In this document: piece after piece, positions 11,944 to 24,074 of the stretch
Position numbering within the stretch: position 1 is the first letter of the stretch
Layout: every line of letters begins with the position of its first letter
Assembly: GCF_026262505.1 (NCBI RefSeq)
Contig: NC_067204.1
Coordinates: 4,993,797-5,057,796 of the forward strand
DNA length: 64,000 bases
Source: Trichomonas vaginalis G3
Lineage: Eukaryota > Parabasalia > Trichomonadida > Trichomonadidae
Direction: 5' to 3'
Made by a program: the position numbers and the translations under genes
The notes under the pieces: model-generated
What the model saw: the letters and a program-made list of their open reading frames with translations, nothing else
Told to the model about the DNA's origin: nothing
Database searches by the model: none

Positions 11944-13676
11944 GCAAAGTTTTTCCGAGATCTACGAAGGATAGAGAGATCTCGGAAGAACTTTGCTCTG
12001 CACAAGTAATTTCAGAATCTATGGTCCTCTAAGGACCAGAGGACGGTAATGTAAAAGAATGATGTCAATAGCAGATAAATAATAGCCTTAGAAGTTCAAT
12101 ACGTGCACAGTTTGACTACATTGCCCTAGTAGTTAGACTGTACAGGTATTGTACTTCTGGCCTAAAAAATCCTCATTGAAGACAATAGGTAGAAACTCAA
12201 ATTGTTGATAAATATCCCAAAATATCATAAGAGAGCCCATTATTGTTACCTGGCTCCTTCCTGGCTTTCAAAGTCTGTAAACGAGAAGTCTTGGCTCTTG
12301 TGGTAATTGCTTCCAAGAGGTTTACTCAATTCGAGTAAAACTATAAACCCTGTAACTGACATGTACTTCCTTGAATGGGCATTAAAAGTAATTTAACCTA
12401 ACGAATAGTAACATGACTCTCGTAAACGAAAAAGAGAATTTGACGCAGTCAAATCCTCTCTCTCAAAAAGTGGACTTTACATGGCAAATTTCAAATGCAT
12501 GTAAGGTCCAATTTGATCAGTTTCAGGATGGAATTGGAGGCCATGAGGTACTGACATTGCATCAGTATCTCATAGCCTCCAATCCCTTCAAAAAATGGGA
12601 GAAACTTTGGTCGAATAATTTAACATTCGGCCAAAGTTTCTCCCATAATTAATGAGAATGAAAGGGTAAGAGGCATATAGGGTCACTATATACCTCTTAC
12701 CCTTTCATTTTCATTTGGAGGTCAACAAACCCGGAGTTAATTGCAAACAATTAACTCCAAATTTGTTTATGTTAAGGAAGGAATTGGAGGGTAAGAGGTA
12801 CATAGTATGAATATGTACCTCTTACCCTGCAATTCCTTCTAGAAAGTTCCAAAACTTTGGGTTAATTGCAAACTATTAACCCAAAGTTTTGGAACTTTCA
12901 AGTGGAGATGGAAGGCTTTGGGGTATATATTAATATAATATACCTCAAAGCCTTCCATCTCCACTACAAATGAGAGAAACTTTGTCCGAATAGTTTAACA
13001 TTCGGACAAAGTTTCTCCCATTTTAAGAAGGAATTGGAGGGTAAGAGGTACATAGTATGAATATGTACCTCTTACCCTGCAATTCCTTCTAGAAAGTTCC
13101 AAAACTTTGGGTTAATTGCAAACTATTAACCCAAAGTTTTGGAACTTTCAAGTGGAGATGGAAGGCTTTGGGGTATATATTAATATAATATACCTCAAAG
13201 CCTTCCATCTCCACTACAAATGGGAAAAACTTTGTCCGAATAGTTTAACATTCGGACAAATTTCTCCCATCTTTCAATGTAATTGCTACCTGTGAGGTAC
13301 TGACTTGAAGTCAGTGCTTCACAGGTAGCAATATCCAAAAATTTAAAAACATTTTATCAGTTCGTTAGAGAACTAGAGCCTCCTAGGTACTGAACCAGAA
13401 TCAGTGCCTAGGGGACTCTAGTGATCTATATAAATCTGAGAAACTTTGAGGAAATTGTTCGACATTTCCTCAAAGTTTCTCAGCAATTTAGCGAGGAATG
13501 TTCGTTATCGTGTAGATATTTATAATATATACATGATAACAAACATTCCCCGCTAAAAGATGTAAAATCTTATAAGAAATAATTGCAAAAGAATAACAAA
13601 TTGCAACAAATTTTATATGAAACTGAACCTTATGAGGTAGTGATTCAAGATCACCGCCTCATAAGATTCAGTTTCA
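11944..13676. repeat. Array of about 18 consecutive stem-loops (copy 1)
   Basis: Back-to-back imperfect or perfect palindromes of 45-70 bp, stems about 18-28 bp. Approximate extents: 11944-11996, 12091-12157, 12471-12510, 12530-12586, 12595-12646, 12658-12709, 12733-12758, 12778-12839, 12842-12899 (25-bp perfect stem), 12901-12965, 12971-13020, then a repeat of the last four types (13023-13272), 13282-13332, 13373-13421, 13436-13483, 13488-13556 and 13618-13676. Spacers between stems are often under 10 bases. Recurrent apical motifs group them into families: GTACTGA...TCAGT, GAATAGTTTAACATTC and GTTAATTGCAAAC. No coding frame accounts for them. Confidence 0.9.
12774..13272 (+). repeat. 250-bp tandem duplication of a four-hairpin block
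   Basis: 12774-13022 and 13023-13272 are direct copies offset by 250 bases, each holding the same four stem-loops. The last hairpin of the second copy has a damaged stem (ACAAATTTCTCCC instead of ACAAAGTTTCTCCC). The duplication is also in the second element copy at about 38730-39228. Confidence 0.85.
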
Positions 13677-13796
13677 ATCTCAAGTATCTCAAAAGTAAGG
13701 CTCTATTTTTTGCCATGTAAAGTGTCACTTTACTGTCAAGCCGTTTTTATCGTTTTCGTTTACAACATGACCACTATTTTGATGACTAAGAAATGT

Positions 13797-13994
13797 AATT
13801 CATCAAATTGGCAGTTCGATGAATAATACCATGCAATCAACAACTGGTTTGTTACAATTTGGCTTGATTCATCAAATTGGCGGTTTGATGAACCGAATAT
13901 TGTAATCCAGACTAGGTCAGTTACAATTTGGCTTGATTCATCAAATTGGCGGTTTGATGAACCGAATATTGTAATCCAGACTAGGTCAGTTGCT
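13797..13994 (+). repeat. 69-bp tandem repeats with TTCATCAAA hairpin
   Basis: Two matching 69-bp units start at 13851 and 13920, preceded by a diverged unit from about 13797. Each carries TTCATCAAA...TTTGATGAA around a 7-base loop. The same block is present in the second copy near 39753-39950. Confidence 0.8.
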
Positions 13995-14469
13995 TGTTGG
14001 TCATAGATAATAATGACACCTTTCAGTTTTTGTTAAACATCTCAATTATCCCGCCAAAAATTATTGGGTCTAAATTGGTTTTTATTATTATTATTTTCAG
14101 AAACAAACTAACTTGTTTTTTACGAATTTATCATTCATAAAGTCTTTATGATATATTTTCAACTTATAATGAATATGAAATTATAATTGTTATTTTGAAA
14201 AAAAATTATTCATGATCAATTCATGATTTAACCAGTTCCTTCAAATTAGGAGAGCATATTCAAATATAATCGCTCATTAAAATCAATTTTTATGTTTTTT
14301 TTTAAATCGAAATTATCTCATCATAAACCACAAACTGACTATTTGTTCTTATCACCATGTTACCAATATCAGAATTGTCTTTACAGCCAAAATTTCGCTC
14401 GATAAAAGTCCATCCAATAGTGAGATAATTGAGCAACTAACATTTTTCCATATCACAAAAAACCTCCCC

Positions 14470-15684
14470 GACTCCACTCAAGACGTCACTTTTTTAATTT
14501 TGCGGTATCATATTTTTGGAAAATCTTTATGAATATTATATAAAAAGTCTCTTTAATATCTATATTTCATATTTTTATCGATTTTTAAAGTTTTGGCGAA
14601 AAGTATTCAATTATTTTTGCTATTTGGTCGGGTAAATGTCAGATTTGCGACATTTTCTGATATGATATTCGGATTCTACGTTGATAATAATGCATATAGA
14701 ATAAGGGTTTCGTTTTGCTAAAATTGTCACTTTTATAGCATATTTGTTTTTGGATGTTTTGCGAAACCAAAAAAAAAAAAAAACTATGATATACAATGTG
14801 TGTGTAAAGAAAATACTTTATTTACTAGTTAAAAAATCATTTGGTATTGATCAAGTTATTTTTTCTGGATAAGATATTATATGGATAATTGGATAGAAAA
14901 TACAATTATATAATCTTGTACCTGGTTTAATTAAGCTAATTGTCATCAGAAACTTGTAATTTTTATGAATTTCAGATTTTCTTTTCATTACTGCTTTTCT
15001 TAATAGGTCAAGTTCTTATTTACGTTATAAAGTATGATATTTACAAATATCAAGTTATCATGTTTTTTGAGAAATTATGAGAAACAAACAAAAATGAAAA
15101 AGATAGGAATAGCAATGAATAGTGATGTGGGTATAGAAAATGTAAGAGATATGAATGCAAAGCAATCAGTATTTAGGACATTGACCATAGATTTCGAAAA
15201 AAAAATGCTGCATATTGAGCGAAAACTATGATTATATTATAAGGCTGTCATTTAAAGCATAATGAAACTATTCCCTTTTCATTTTAATCGAATAAGATAG
15301 TAAAGATTTTTGAATTAGCTAGAAACTGATGAGATGTTTTCACAAATCAGATTTTTAATCTCTATAATGCATAATTCACTCAATATCTCAATTTTGATAT
15401 TGCGAGATATTTTTGCTATCGGTTTCGCAATTTTGACACAATAGCAAGAGGGTTCTATAAGCATTATTATCAACGTAGAATCTGAATATCATATCAGAAA
15501 ATGTCGCAAATCTGACATTTACCCGACCAAATAGCAAAAATAATTGAATACTTTTCGCCAAAACTTTAAAAATCGATAAAAATATGAAATATAGATATTA
15601 AAGAGACTTTTTATATAATATTCATAAAGATTTTCCAAAAATATGATACCGCAAAATTAAAAAAGTGACGTCTTGAGTGGAGTC
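14470..15684. mobile_element. Nested non-autonomous element with 224-bp inverted arms (copy 1)
   Basis: Left arm 14470-14693 and right arm 15461-15684 are near-perfect reverse complements beginning GACTCCACTCAAGACGTCAC. The inverted derivative at 16605-17127 carries the same flanks joined directly (junction near 16688), so it is a related empty or excised site. The interior is AT-rich, with an inner copy of the terminal motif AAGGGTTTCGTTTTGC at 14704. No transposase is encoded. Arm length fits a MULE-derived or foldback element; the target duplication is not resolved. Confidence 0.65.
15034..15231 (+). CDS. Possible 65-aa small protein inside nested element (doubtful)
   Basis: Basic 65-codon frame, kept identical at 40990-41187. 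No domain is recognised and there is no clear initiator. It lies between the inverted arms of a non-autonomous element, so chance is likely. Confidence 0.12.
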   Translation: MIFTNIKLSCFLRNYEKQTKMKKIGIAMNSDVGIENVRDMNAKQSVFRTLTIDFEKKMLHIERKL

Positions 15685-15740
15685 AAAGGTCGAAATTGCT
15701 AGCTAAATGTTTTTTTTAGCGAATTGCGTATTGTACGTTT

Positions 15741-15757
15741 TTTTCGCAAAACGAAAC
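15741..15757. repeat. Right terminus of the composite element (copy 1)
   Basis: GCAAAACGAAACCCTTA marks the end of similarity with copy 2 (end at 41717) and with the inverted derivative (start at about 16605). An inverted internal version, TAAGGGTTTCGTTTTGC, lies at about 14703-14719, so 14703-15757 is itself bounded by about 17-bp inverted termini. Confidence 0.6.
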
Positions 15758-16604
15758 CCTTATTTTGAATGATTAATAAATTTTATACATCAAGGTTTTC
15801 AAAAGATTACAAAACCGCATGATCAAATTTTATATATTATGCCAATACTAATATTTAATCCAATTTTTCCATAAAATTTTCCATACGATAGAGATGCATT
15901 TTTTAAAGAATGACAGCACAAAAATGATGGCTCTAAGTAACAAAAAGTTTCAAGTAGCAGCGCACTCAGTATTTTTAAAGTGTTGTTTCATTTAATTAAC
16001 AAGAAGTTCAAAGACGACTTACGATTTATATCAAATTGCAAATATTTTATCGAAAAATCTCATACATGCTTAAGTTTGTTTGTAATTTGTGATTTTATGT
16101 GAACACATATGTTATTTGCATCTAGAAATTCCTTGATTAATCAGAAAATATTAATAACTCTATCTTTCATTTAACACACGCACCTAATATTCCTTTTAGG
16201 TTCAATAAACTAATCACATTAAAATGTTCTTTATATAATATTTTTTCATTAATCCATCTGTATACTTTGATATCTTCTTGATAAATTTAAATGTTTCAAT
16301 GTTAAAAATAAAATTATTTTCATAATTAGATTCTACACGAGATCTGGACGCAAATAGCAAGATTGCTCACATAAGTTATATTATTTAATGATTTACGCTA
16401 TGTAAAGAAATAATGTAAAGAAATTCACACGGTTGATTGATTAGTGTTAACCATTCATGCTATATAATATCGAATACAGATTAAAAGGTACATGTGAAGT
16501 ACTTCACTATTTCAGCATCATTTTTCGTCTTCATTTAATCTTAAAAATGAAAACCATTATTTGTTACCAATTATTGTATTATATGGGTGTTTAATTATAC
16601 CATA
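15758..16604. other. Unique spacer between element copy 1 and inverted derivative
   Basis: AT-rich sequence found only once in this window. No reading frame over 60 codons looks real, and I recognise no RNA gene. It may be the original host sequence between two insertions. Confidence 0.5.
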
Positions 16605-17127
16605 AGGTTTCGTTTTGCGAAAAAAACGTACAATACGCAATTTCGCTAAAAAAACATTTAGCTAGCAATTTCGACCTTTGACTCCACTGGCGGAGGTTTT
16701 TGTGATATGGAAAAATGTTAGTTGCTCAATTATCTCACTATTGGATGGACTTTTATCGAGCGAAATTTTGGCTGTAAAGACAATTCTGATATTGGTAACA
16801 TGGTGATAAGAACAAATAGTCAGTTTGCGTGGTTTATGATGAGATAATTTCGATTTAAAAAAAAACATAAAAATTGATTTTAATGAGCGATTATATTTGA
16901 ATATGCTCTCCTAATTTGAAGGAACTGGTTAAATCATGAATTGATCATGAATAATTTTTTTTCAAAATAACAATTATAATTTCATATTCATTATAAGTTG
17001 AAAATATATCATAAAGACTTTATGAATTAAATTCGTAAAAAACAAGTTAGTTTGTTTCTGAAAATAATAATAATAAAAACCAATTTAGACCCAATAATTT
17101 TTGGCGGGATAATTGAGATGTTACGAT
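16605..17127 (-). repeat. Inverted right end without the nested element
   Basis: Reverse complement of 14035-14470 joined to the reverse complement of 15685-15757. The junction (CTTTGACTCCACTGGCGGAGG near 16676-16696) lacks the 1.2-kb nested inverted-arm element. Confidence 0.8.
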
Positions 17128-17160
17128 TGAATTAAAAAAAAAGCGGTAATACATTTTTAC

Positions 17161-17520
17161 AATGATGAAGAGGCTGGCAACCTCTGAGTCAAAGCACTTG
17201 TTAATGCAATGATGAAGAGGCTGGCAACCTCTGAGTCAAAGCACTTGTTAATGCAATGATGAAGAGGCTGGCAACCTCTGAGTCAAAGCACTTGTTAATG
17301 CAATGATGAAGAGGCTGGCAACCTCTGAGTCAAAGCACTTGTTAATGCAATGATGAAGAGGCTGGCAACCTCTGAGTCAAAGCACTTGTTAATGCAATGA
17401 TGAAGAGGCTGGCAACCTCTGAGTCAAAGCACTTGTTAATGCAATGATGAAGAGGCTGGCAACCTCTGAGTCAAAGCACTTGTTAATGCAATGATGAAGA
17501 GGCTGGCAACATCTGAGTTA
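17161..17520 (+). repeat. 47-bp minisatellite (about 7.6 units)
   Basis: Units begin AATGATGAAGAGGCTGGCAA and recur every 47 bases; the last is diverged. Each unit has a small AGAGG/CCTCT stem. It is present only in the inverted derivative, between the right end and array C. Confidence 0.92.
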
Positions 17521-17671
17521 AAATACTTTTCCCAGTGTGGGAGTAATTTGAAAAAAAAAAATTTAGTTCATATATTGAAAAAAACAAAAGTAAAAATTAA
17601 AGTTTATAGGTTGTGTTTGATGAGCTAATTGTTAAGATTTGTAGTTCTAAAGAAAAATTGGAGTTTCGAGG

Positions 17672-20600
17672 AAGTTTCTCGACAGAGGAAACTTTCATAT
17701 CGAATGTTGCCTCTGTCGAGATGTATGTGACAGGCAAAGTGCAATCACCTATCAATATTGCACTTTGCCTGTCAAAAGTTCTTCGCATCTCTTGAGGTGT
17801 GAGGAAGTTTCTCGACAGAGGAAACTTTCATATCGAATGTTGCCTCTGTCGAGATGTATGTGACAGGCAAAGTGCAATCACCTATCAATATTGCACTTTG
17901 CCTGTCAAAAGTTCTTCGCATCTCTTGAGGTGTGAGGAAGTTTCTCGACAGAGGAAACTTTCATATCGAATGTTGCCTCTGTCGAGATGTATGTGACAGG
18001 CAAAGTGCAATCACCTATCAATATTGCACTTTGCCTGTCAAAAGTTCTTCGCATCTCTTGAGGTGTGAGGAAGTTTCTCGACAGAGGAAACTTTCATATC
18101 GAATGTTGCCTCTGTCGAGATGTATGTGACAGGCAAAGTGCAATCACCTATCAATATTGCACTTTGCCTGTCAAAAGTTCTTCGCATCTCTTGAGGTGTG
18201 AGGAAGTTTCTCGACAGAGGAAACTTTCATATCGAATGTTGCCTCTGTCGAGATGTATGTGACAGGCAAAGTGCAATCACCTATCAATATTGCACTTTGC
18301 CTGTCAAAAGTTCTTCGCATCTCTTGAGGTGTGAGGAAGTTTCTCGACAGAGGAAACTTTCATATCGAATGTTGCCTCTGTCGAGATGTATGTGACAGGC
18401 AAAGTGCAATCACCTATCAATATTGCACTTTGCCTGTCAAAAGTTCTTCGCATCTCTTGAGGTGTGAGGAAGTTTCTCGACAGAGGAAACTTTCATATCG
18501 AATGTTGCCTCTGTCGAGATGTATGTGACAGGCAAAGTGCAATCACCTATCAATATTGCACTTTGCCTGTCAAAAGTTCTTCGCATCTCTTGAGGTGTGA
18601 GGAAGTTTCTCGACAGAGGAAACTTTCATATCGAATGTTGCCTCTGTCGAGATGTATGTGACAGGCAAAGTGCAATCACCTATCAATATTGCACTTTGCC
18701 TGTCAAAAGTTCTTCGCATCTCTTGAGGTGTGAGGAAGTTTCTCGACAGAGGAAACTTTCATATCGAATGTTGCCTCTGTCGAGATGTATGTGACAGGCA
18801 AAGTGCAATCACCTATCAATATTGCACTTTGCCTGTCAAAAGTTCTTCGCATCTCTTGAGGTGTGAGGAAGTTTCTCGACAGAGGAAACTTTCATATCGA
18901 ATGTTGCCTCTGTCGAGATGTATGTGACAGGCAAAGTGCAATCACCTATCAATATTGCACTTTGCCTGTCAAAAGTTCTTCGCATCTCTTGAGGTGTGAG
19001 GAAGTTTCTCGACAGAGGAAACTTTCATATCGAATGTTGCCTCTGTCGAGATGTATGTGACAGGCAAAGTGCAATCACCTATCAATATTGCACTTTGCCT
19101 GTCAAAAGTTCTTCGCATCTCTTGAGGTGTGAGGAAGTTTCTCGACAGAGGAAACTTTCATATCGAATGTTGCCTCTGTCGAGATGTATGTGACAGGCAA
19201 AGTGCAATCACCTATCAATATTGCACTTTGCCTGTCAAAAGTTCTTCGCATCTCTGAGGTAGGTGTGAGGAAGTTTCTCGACAGAGGAAACTTTCATATC
19301 GAATGTTGCCTCTGTCGAGATGTATGTGACAGGCAAAGTGCAATCACCTATCAATATTGCACTTTGCCTGTCAAAAGTTCTTCGCATCTCTTGAGGTGTG
19401 AGGAAGTTTCTCGACAGAGGAAACTTTCATATCGAATGTTGCCTCTGTCGAGATGTATGTGACAGGCAAAGTGCAATCACCTATCAATATTGCACTTTGC
19501 CTGTCAAAAGTTCTTCGCATCTCTTGAGGTGTGAGGAAGTTTCTCGACAGAGGAAACTTTCATATCGAATGTTGCCTCTGTCGAGATGTACATGTATGTG
19601 ACAGGCAAAGTGCAATCACCTATCAATATTGCACTTTGCCTGTCAAAAGTTCTTCGCATCTCTTGAGGTGTGAGGAAGTTTCTCGACAGAGGAAACTTTC
19701 ATATCGAATGTTGCCTCTGTCGAGATGTATGTGACAGGCAAAGTGCAATCACCTATCAATATTGCACTTTGCCTGTCAAAAGTTCTTCGCATCTCTTGAG
19801 GTGTGAGGAAGTTTCTCGACAGAGGAAACTTTCATATCGAATGTTGCCTCTGTCGAGATGTATGTGACAGGCAAAGTGCAATCACCTATCAATATTGCAC
19901 TTTGCCTGTCAAAAGTTCTTCGCATCTCTTGAGGTGTGAGGAAGTTTCTCGACAGAGGAAACTTTCATATCGAATGTTGCCTCTGTCGAGATGTATGTGA
20001 CAGGCAAAGTGCAATCACCTATCAATATTGCACTTTGCCTGTCAAAAGTTCTTCGCATCTCTTGAGGTGTGAGGAAGTTTCTCGACAGAGGAAACTTTCA
20101 TATCGAATGTTGCCTCTGTCGAGATGTATGTGACAGGCAAAGTGCAATCACCTATCAATATTGCACTTTGCCTGTCAAAAGTTCTTCGCATCTCTTGAGG
20201 TGTGAGGAAGTTTCTCGACAGAGAAACTTTCATATCGAATGTTGCCTCTGTCGAGATGTATGTGACAGGCAAAGTGCAATCACCTATCAATATTGCACTT
20301 TGCCTGTCAAAAGTTCTTCGCATCTCTTGAGGTGTGAGGAAGTTTCTCGACAGAGGAAACTTTCATATCGAATGTTGCCTCTGTCGAGATGTATGTGACA
20401 GGCAAAGTGCAATCACCTATCAATATTGCACTTTGCCTGTCAAAAGTTCTTCGCATCTCTTGAGGTGTGAGGAAGTTTCTCGACAGAGGAAACTTTCATA
20501 TCGAATGTTGCCTCTGTCGAGATGTATGTGACAGGCAAAGTGCAATCACCTATCAATATTGCACTTTGCCTGTCAAAAGTTCTTCGCATCTCTTGAGGTG

Positions 20601-23600
20601 TGAGGAAGTTTCTCGACAGAGGAAACTTTCATATCGAATGTTGCCTCTGTCGAGATGTATGTGACAGGCAAAGTGCAATCACCTATCAATATTGCACTTT
20701 GCCTGTCAAAAGTTCTTCGCATCTCTTGAGGTGTGAGGAAGTTTCTCGACAGAGGAAACTTTCATATCGAATGTTGCCTCTGTCGAGATGTATGTGACAG
20801 GCAAAGTGCAATCACCTATCAATATTGCACTTTGCCTGTCAAAAGTTCTTCGCATCTCTTGAGGTGTGAGGAAGTTTCTCGACAGAGGAAACTTTCATAT
20901 CGAATGTTGCCTCTGTCGAGATGTATGTGACAGGCAAAGTGCAATCACCTATCAATATTGCACTTTGCCTGTCAAAAGTTCTTCGCATCTCTTGAGGTGT
21001 GAGGAAGTCTCGACAGAGGAAACTTTCATATCGAATGTTGCCTCTGTCGAGATGTATGTGACAGGCAAAGTGCAATCACCTATCAATATTGCACTTTGCC
21101 TGTCAAAAGTTCTTCGCATCTCTTGAGGTGTGAGGAAGTTTCTCGACAGAGGAAACTTTCATATCGAATGTTGCCTCTGTCGAGATGTATGTGACAGGCA
21201 AAGTGCAATCACCTATCAATATTGCACTTTGCCTGTCAAAAGTTCTTCGCATCTCTTGAGGTGTGAGGAAGTTTCTCGACAGAGGAAACTTTCATATCGA
21301 ATGTTGCCTCTGTCGAGATGTATGTGACAGGCAAAGTGCAATCACCTATCAATATTGCACTTTGCCTGTCAAAAGTTCTTCGCATCTCTTGAGGTGTGAG
21401 GAAGTTTCTCGACAGAGGAAACTTTCATATCGAATGTTGCCTCTGTCGAGATGTATGTGACAGGCAAAGTGCAATCACCTATCAATATTGCACTTTGCCT
21501 GTCAAAAGTTCTTCGCATCTCTTGAGGTGTGAGGAAGTTTCTCGACAGAGGAAACTTTCATATCGAATGTTGCCTCTGTCGAGATGTATGTGACAGGCAA
21601 AGTGCAATCACCTATCAATATTGCACTTTGCCTGTCAAAAGTTCTTCGCATCTCTTGAGGTGTGAGGAAGTTTCTCGACAGAGGAAACTTTCATATCGAA
21701 TGTTGCCTCTGTCGAGATGTATGTGACAGGCAAAGTGCAATCACCTATCAATATTGCACTTTGCCTGTCAAAAGTTCTTCGCATCTCTTGAGGTGTGAGG
21801 AAGTTTCTCGACAGAGGAAACTTTCATATCGAATGTTGCCTCTGTCGAGATGTATGTGACAGGCAAAGTGCAATCACCTATCAATATTGCACTTTGCCTG
21901 TCAAAAGTTCTTCGCATCTCTTGAGGTGTGAGGAAGTTTCTCGACAGAGGAAACTTTCATATCGAATGTTGCCTCTGTCGAGATGTATGTGACAGGCAAA
22001 GTGCAATCACCTATCAATATTGCACTTTGCCTGTCAAAAGTTCTTCGCATCTCTTGAGGTGTGAGGAAGTTTCTCGACAGAGGAAACTTTCATATCGAAT
22101 GTTGCCTCTGTCGAGATGTATGTGACAGGCAAAGTGCAATCACCTATCAATATTGCACTTTGCCTGTCAAAAGTTCTTCGCATCTCTTGAGGTGTGAGGA
22201 AGTTTCTCGACAGAGGAAACTTTCATATCGAATGTTGCCTCTGTCGAGATGTATGTGACAGGCAAAGTGCAATCACCTATCAATATTGCACTTTGCCTGT
22301 CAAAAGTTCTTCGCATCTCTTGAGGTGTGAGGAAGTTTCTCGACAGAGGAAACTTTCATATCGAATGTTGCCTCTGTCGAGATGTATGTGACAGGCAAAG
22401 TGCAATCACCTATCAATATTGCACTTTGCCTGTCAAAAGTTCTTCGCATCTCTTGAGGTGTGAGGAAGTTTCTCGACAGAGGAAACTTTCATATCGAATG
22501 TTGCCTCTGTCGAGATGTATGTGACAGGCAAAGTGCAATCACCTATCAATATTGCACTTTGCCTGTCAAAAGTTCTTCGCATCTCTTGAGGTGTGAGGAA
22601 GTTTCTCGACAGAGGAAACTTTCATATCGAATGTTGCCTCTGTCGAGATGTATGTGACAGGCAAAGTGCAATCACCTATCAATATTGCACTTTGCCTGTC
22701 AAAAGTTCTTCGCATCTCTTGAGGTGTGAGGAAGTTTCTCGACAGAGGAAACTTTCATATCGAATGTTGCCTCTGTCGAGATGTATGTGACAGGCAAAGT
22801 GCAATCACCTATCAATATTGCACTTTGCCTGTCAAAAGTTCTTCGCATCTCTTGAGGTGTGAGGAAGTTTCTCGACAGAGGAAACTTTCATATCGAATGT
22901 TGCCTCTGTCGAGATGTATGTGACAGGCAAAGTGCAATCACCTATCAATATTGCACTTTGCCTGTCAAAAGTTCTTCGCATCTCTTGAGGTGTGAGGAAG
23001 TTTCTCGACAGAGGAAACTTTCATATCGAATGTTGCCTCTGTCGAGATGTATGTGACAGGCAAAGTGCAATCACCTATCAATATTGCACTTTGCCTGTCA
23101 AAAGTTCTTCGCATCTCTTGAGGTGTGAGGAAGTTTCTCGACAGAGGAAACTTTCATATCGAATGTTGCCTCTGTCGAGATGTATGTGACAGGCAAAGTG
23201 CAATCACCTATCAATATTGCACTTTGCCTGTCAAAAGTTCTTCGCATCTCTTGAGGTGTGAGGAAGTTTCTCGACAGAGGAAACTTTCATATCGAATGTT
23301 GCCTCTGTCGAGATGTATGTGACAGGCAAAGTGCAATCACCTATCAATATTGCACTTTGCCTGTCAAAAGTTCTTCGCATCTCTTGAGGTGTGAGGAAGT
23401 TTCTCGACAGAGGAAACTTTCATATCGAATGTTGCCTCTGTCGAGATGTATGTGACAGGCAAAGTGCAATCACCTATCAATATTGCACTTTGCCTGTCAA
23501 AAGTTCTTCGCATCTCTTGAGGTGTGAGGAAGTTTCTCGACAGAGGAAACTTTCATATCGAATGTTGCCTCTGTCGAGATGTATGTGACAGGCAAAGTGC

Positions 23601-23962
23601 AATCACCTATCAATATTGCACTTTGCCTGTCAAAAGTTCTTCGCATCTCTTGAGGTGTGAGGAAGTTTCTCGACAGAGGAAACTTTCATATCGAATGTTG
23701 CCTCTGTCGAGATGTATGTGACAGGCAAAGTGCAATCACCTATCAATATTGCACTTTGCCTGTCAAAAGTTCTTCGCATCTCTTGAGGTGTGAGGAAGTT
23801 TCTCGACAGAGGAAACTTTCATATCGAATGTTGCCTCTGTCGAGATGTATGTGACAGGCAAAGTGCAATCACCTATCAATATTGCACTTTGCCTGTCAAA
23901 AGTTCTTCGCATCTCTTGAGGTGTGAGGAAGTTTCTCGACAGAGGAAACTTTCATATCGATG
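17672..23962 (+). repeat. 133-bp satellite array C (about 47 units, inverted relative to A, B, D, E)
   Basis: Same 133-bp unit as array A, opposite orientation. A few units differ in length: near 19253 (altered CTCTGAGGTAGGTGTGAGG), near 19590 (6-base insertion), near 20222 (two bases lost) and near 21008 (two bases lost). Its right junction (TTGCCTTTCTCCAGATGTATTACAAATAAA) is the reverse complement of the left junction of array B, so C is an expanded B, not an A. Confidence 0.94.
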
Positions 23963-24074
23963 TTGCCTTTCTCCAGATGTATTACAAATAAAAAAGAATT
24001 CCATCCCAATTACACTCTATAATACAACACTATCAATATGATCAAATCACCTCAATATTAAAAAAATTTTTCTT

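Larger units (their letters stand above)
1..15757. mobile_element. Composite MULE-associated repeat element, copy 1 (left end cut by window)
   Basis: This segment recurs almost base for base at 24622-41717. The first base of the window corresponds to about 24622, so roughly 40 bases of the left end are missing here. Order: terminal region, 122-bp hairpin repeats, decayed transposase block, 133-bp satellite array, insert, second satellite array, large palindrome, hairpin array, nested inverted-arm element. The right end is the GCAAAACGAAACCCTTA sequence at about 15741-15757, where similarity to the second copy stops abruptly. The copies differ by scattered single-base indels and by satellite copy number. 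Whether it moves as one unit or is a segmental duplication carrying several nested elements cannot be decided from one window. Confidence 0.7.

Noticed and set aside
12413..12652. 79-codon frame in the hairpin region
   Set aside because: It runs through three stem-loops and encodes their sequence. It is present in copy 2 only because the whole region is duplicated.
11944..13676. Stem-loops considered as tRNA or rRNA genes or bacterial terminators
   Set aside because: None forms a cloverleaf or has the tRNA T-loop sequence, none is followed by a T-run in a consistent orientation, and the context is eukaryotic.
17672..23962. Regular repeats considered as a CRISPR array
   Set aside because: The repeats are contiguous 133-bp units with no unique spacers, no cas genes, and a eukaryotic context.
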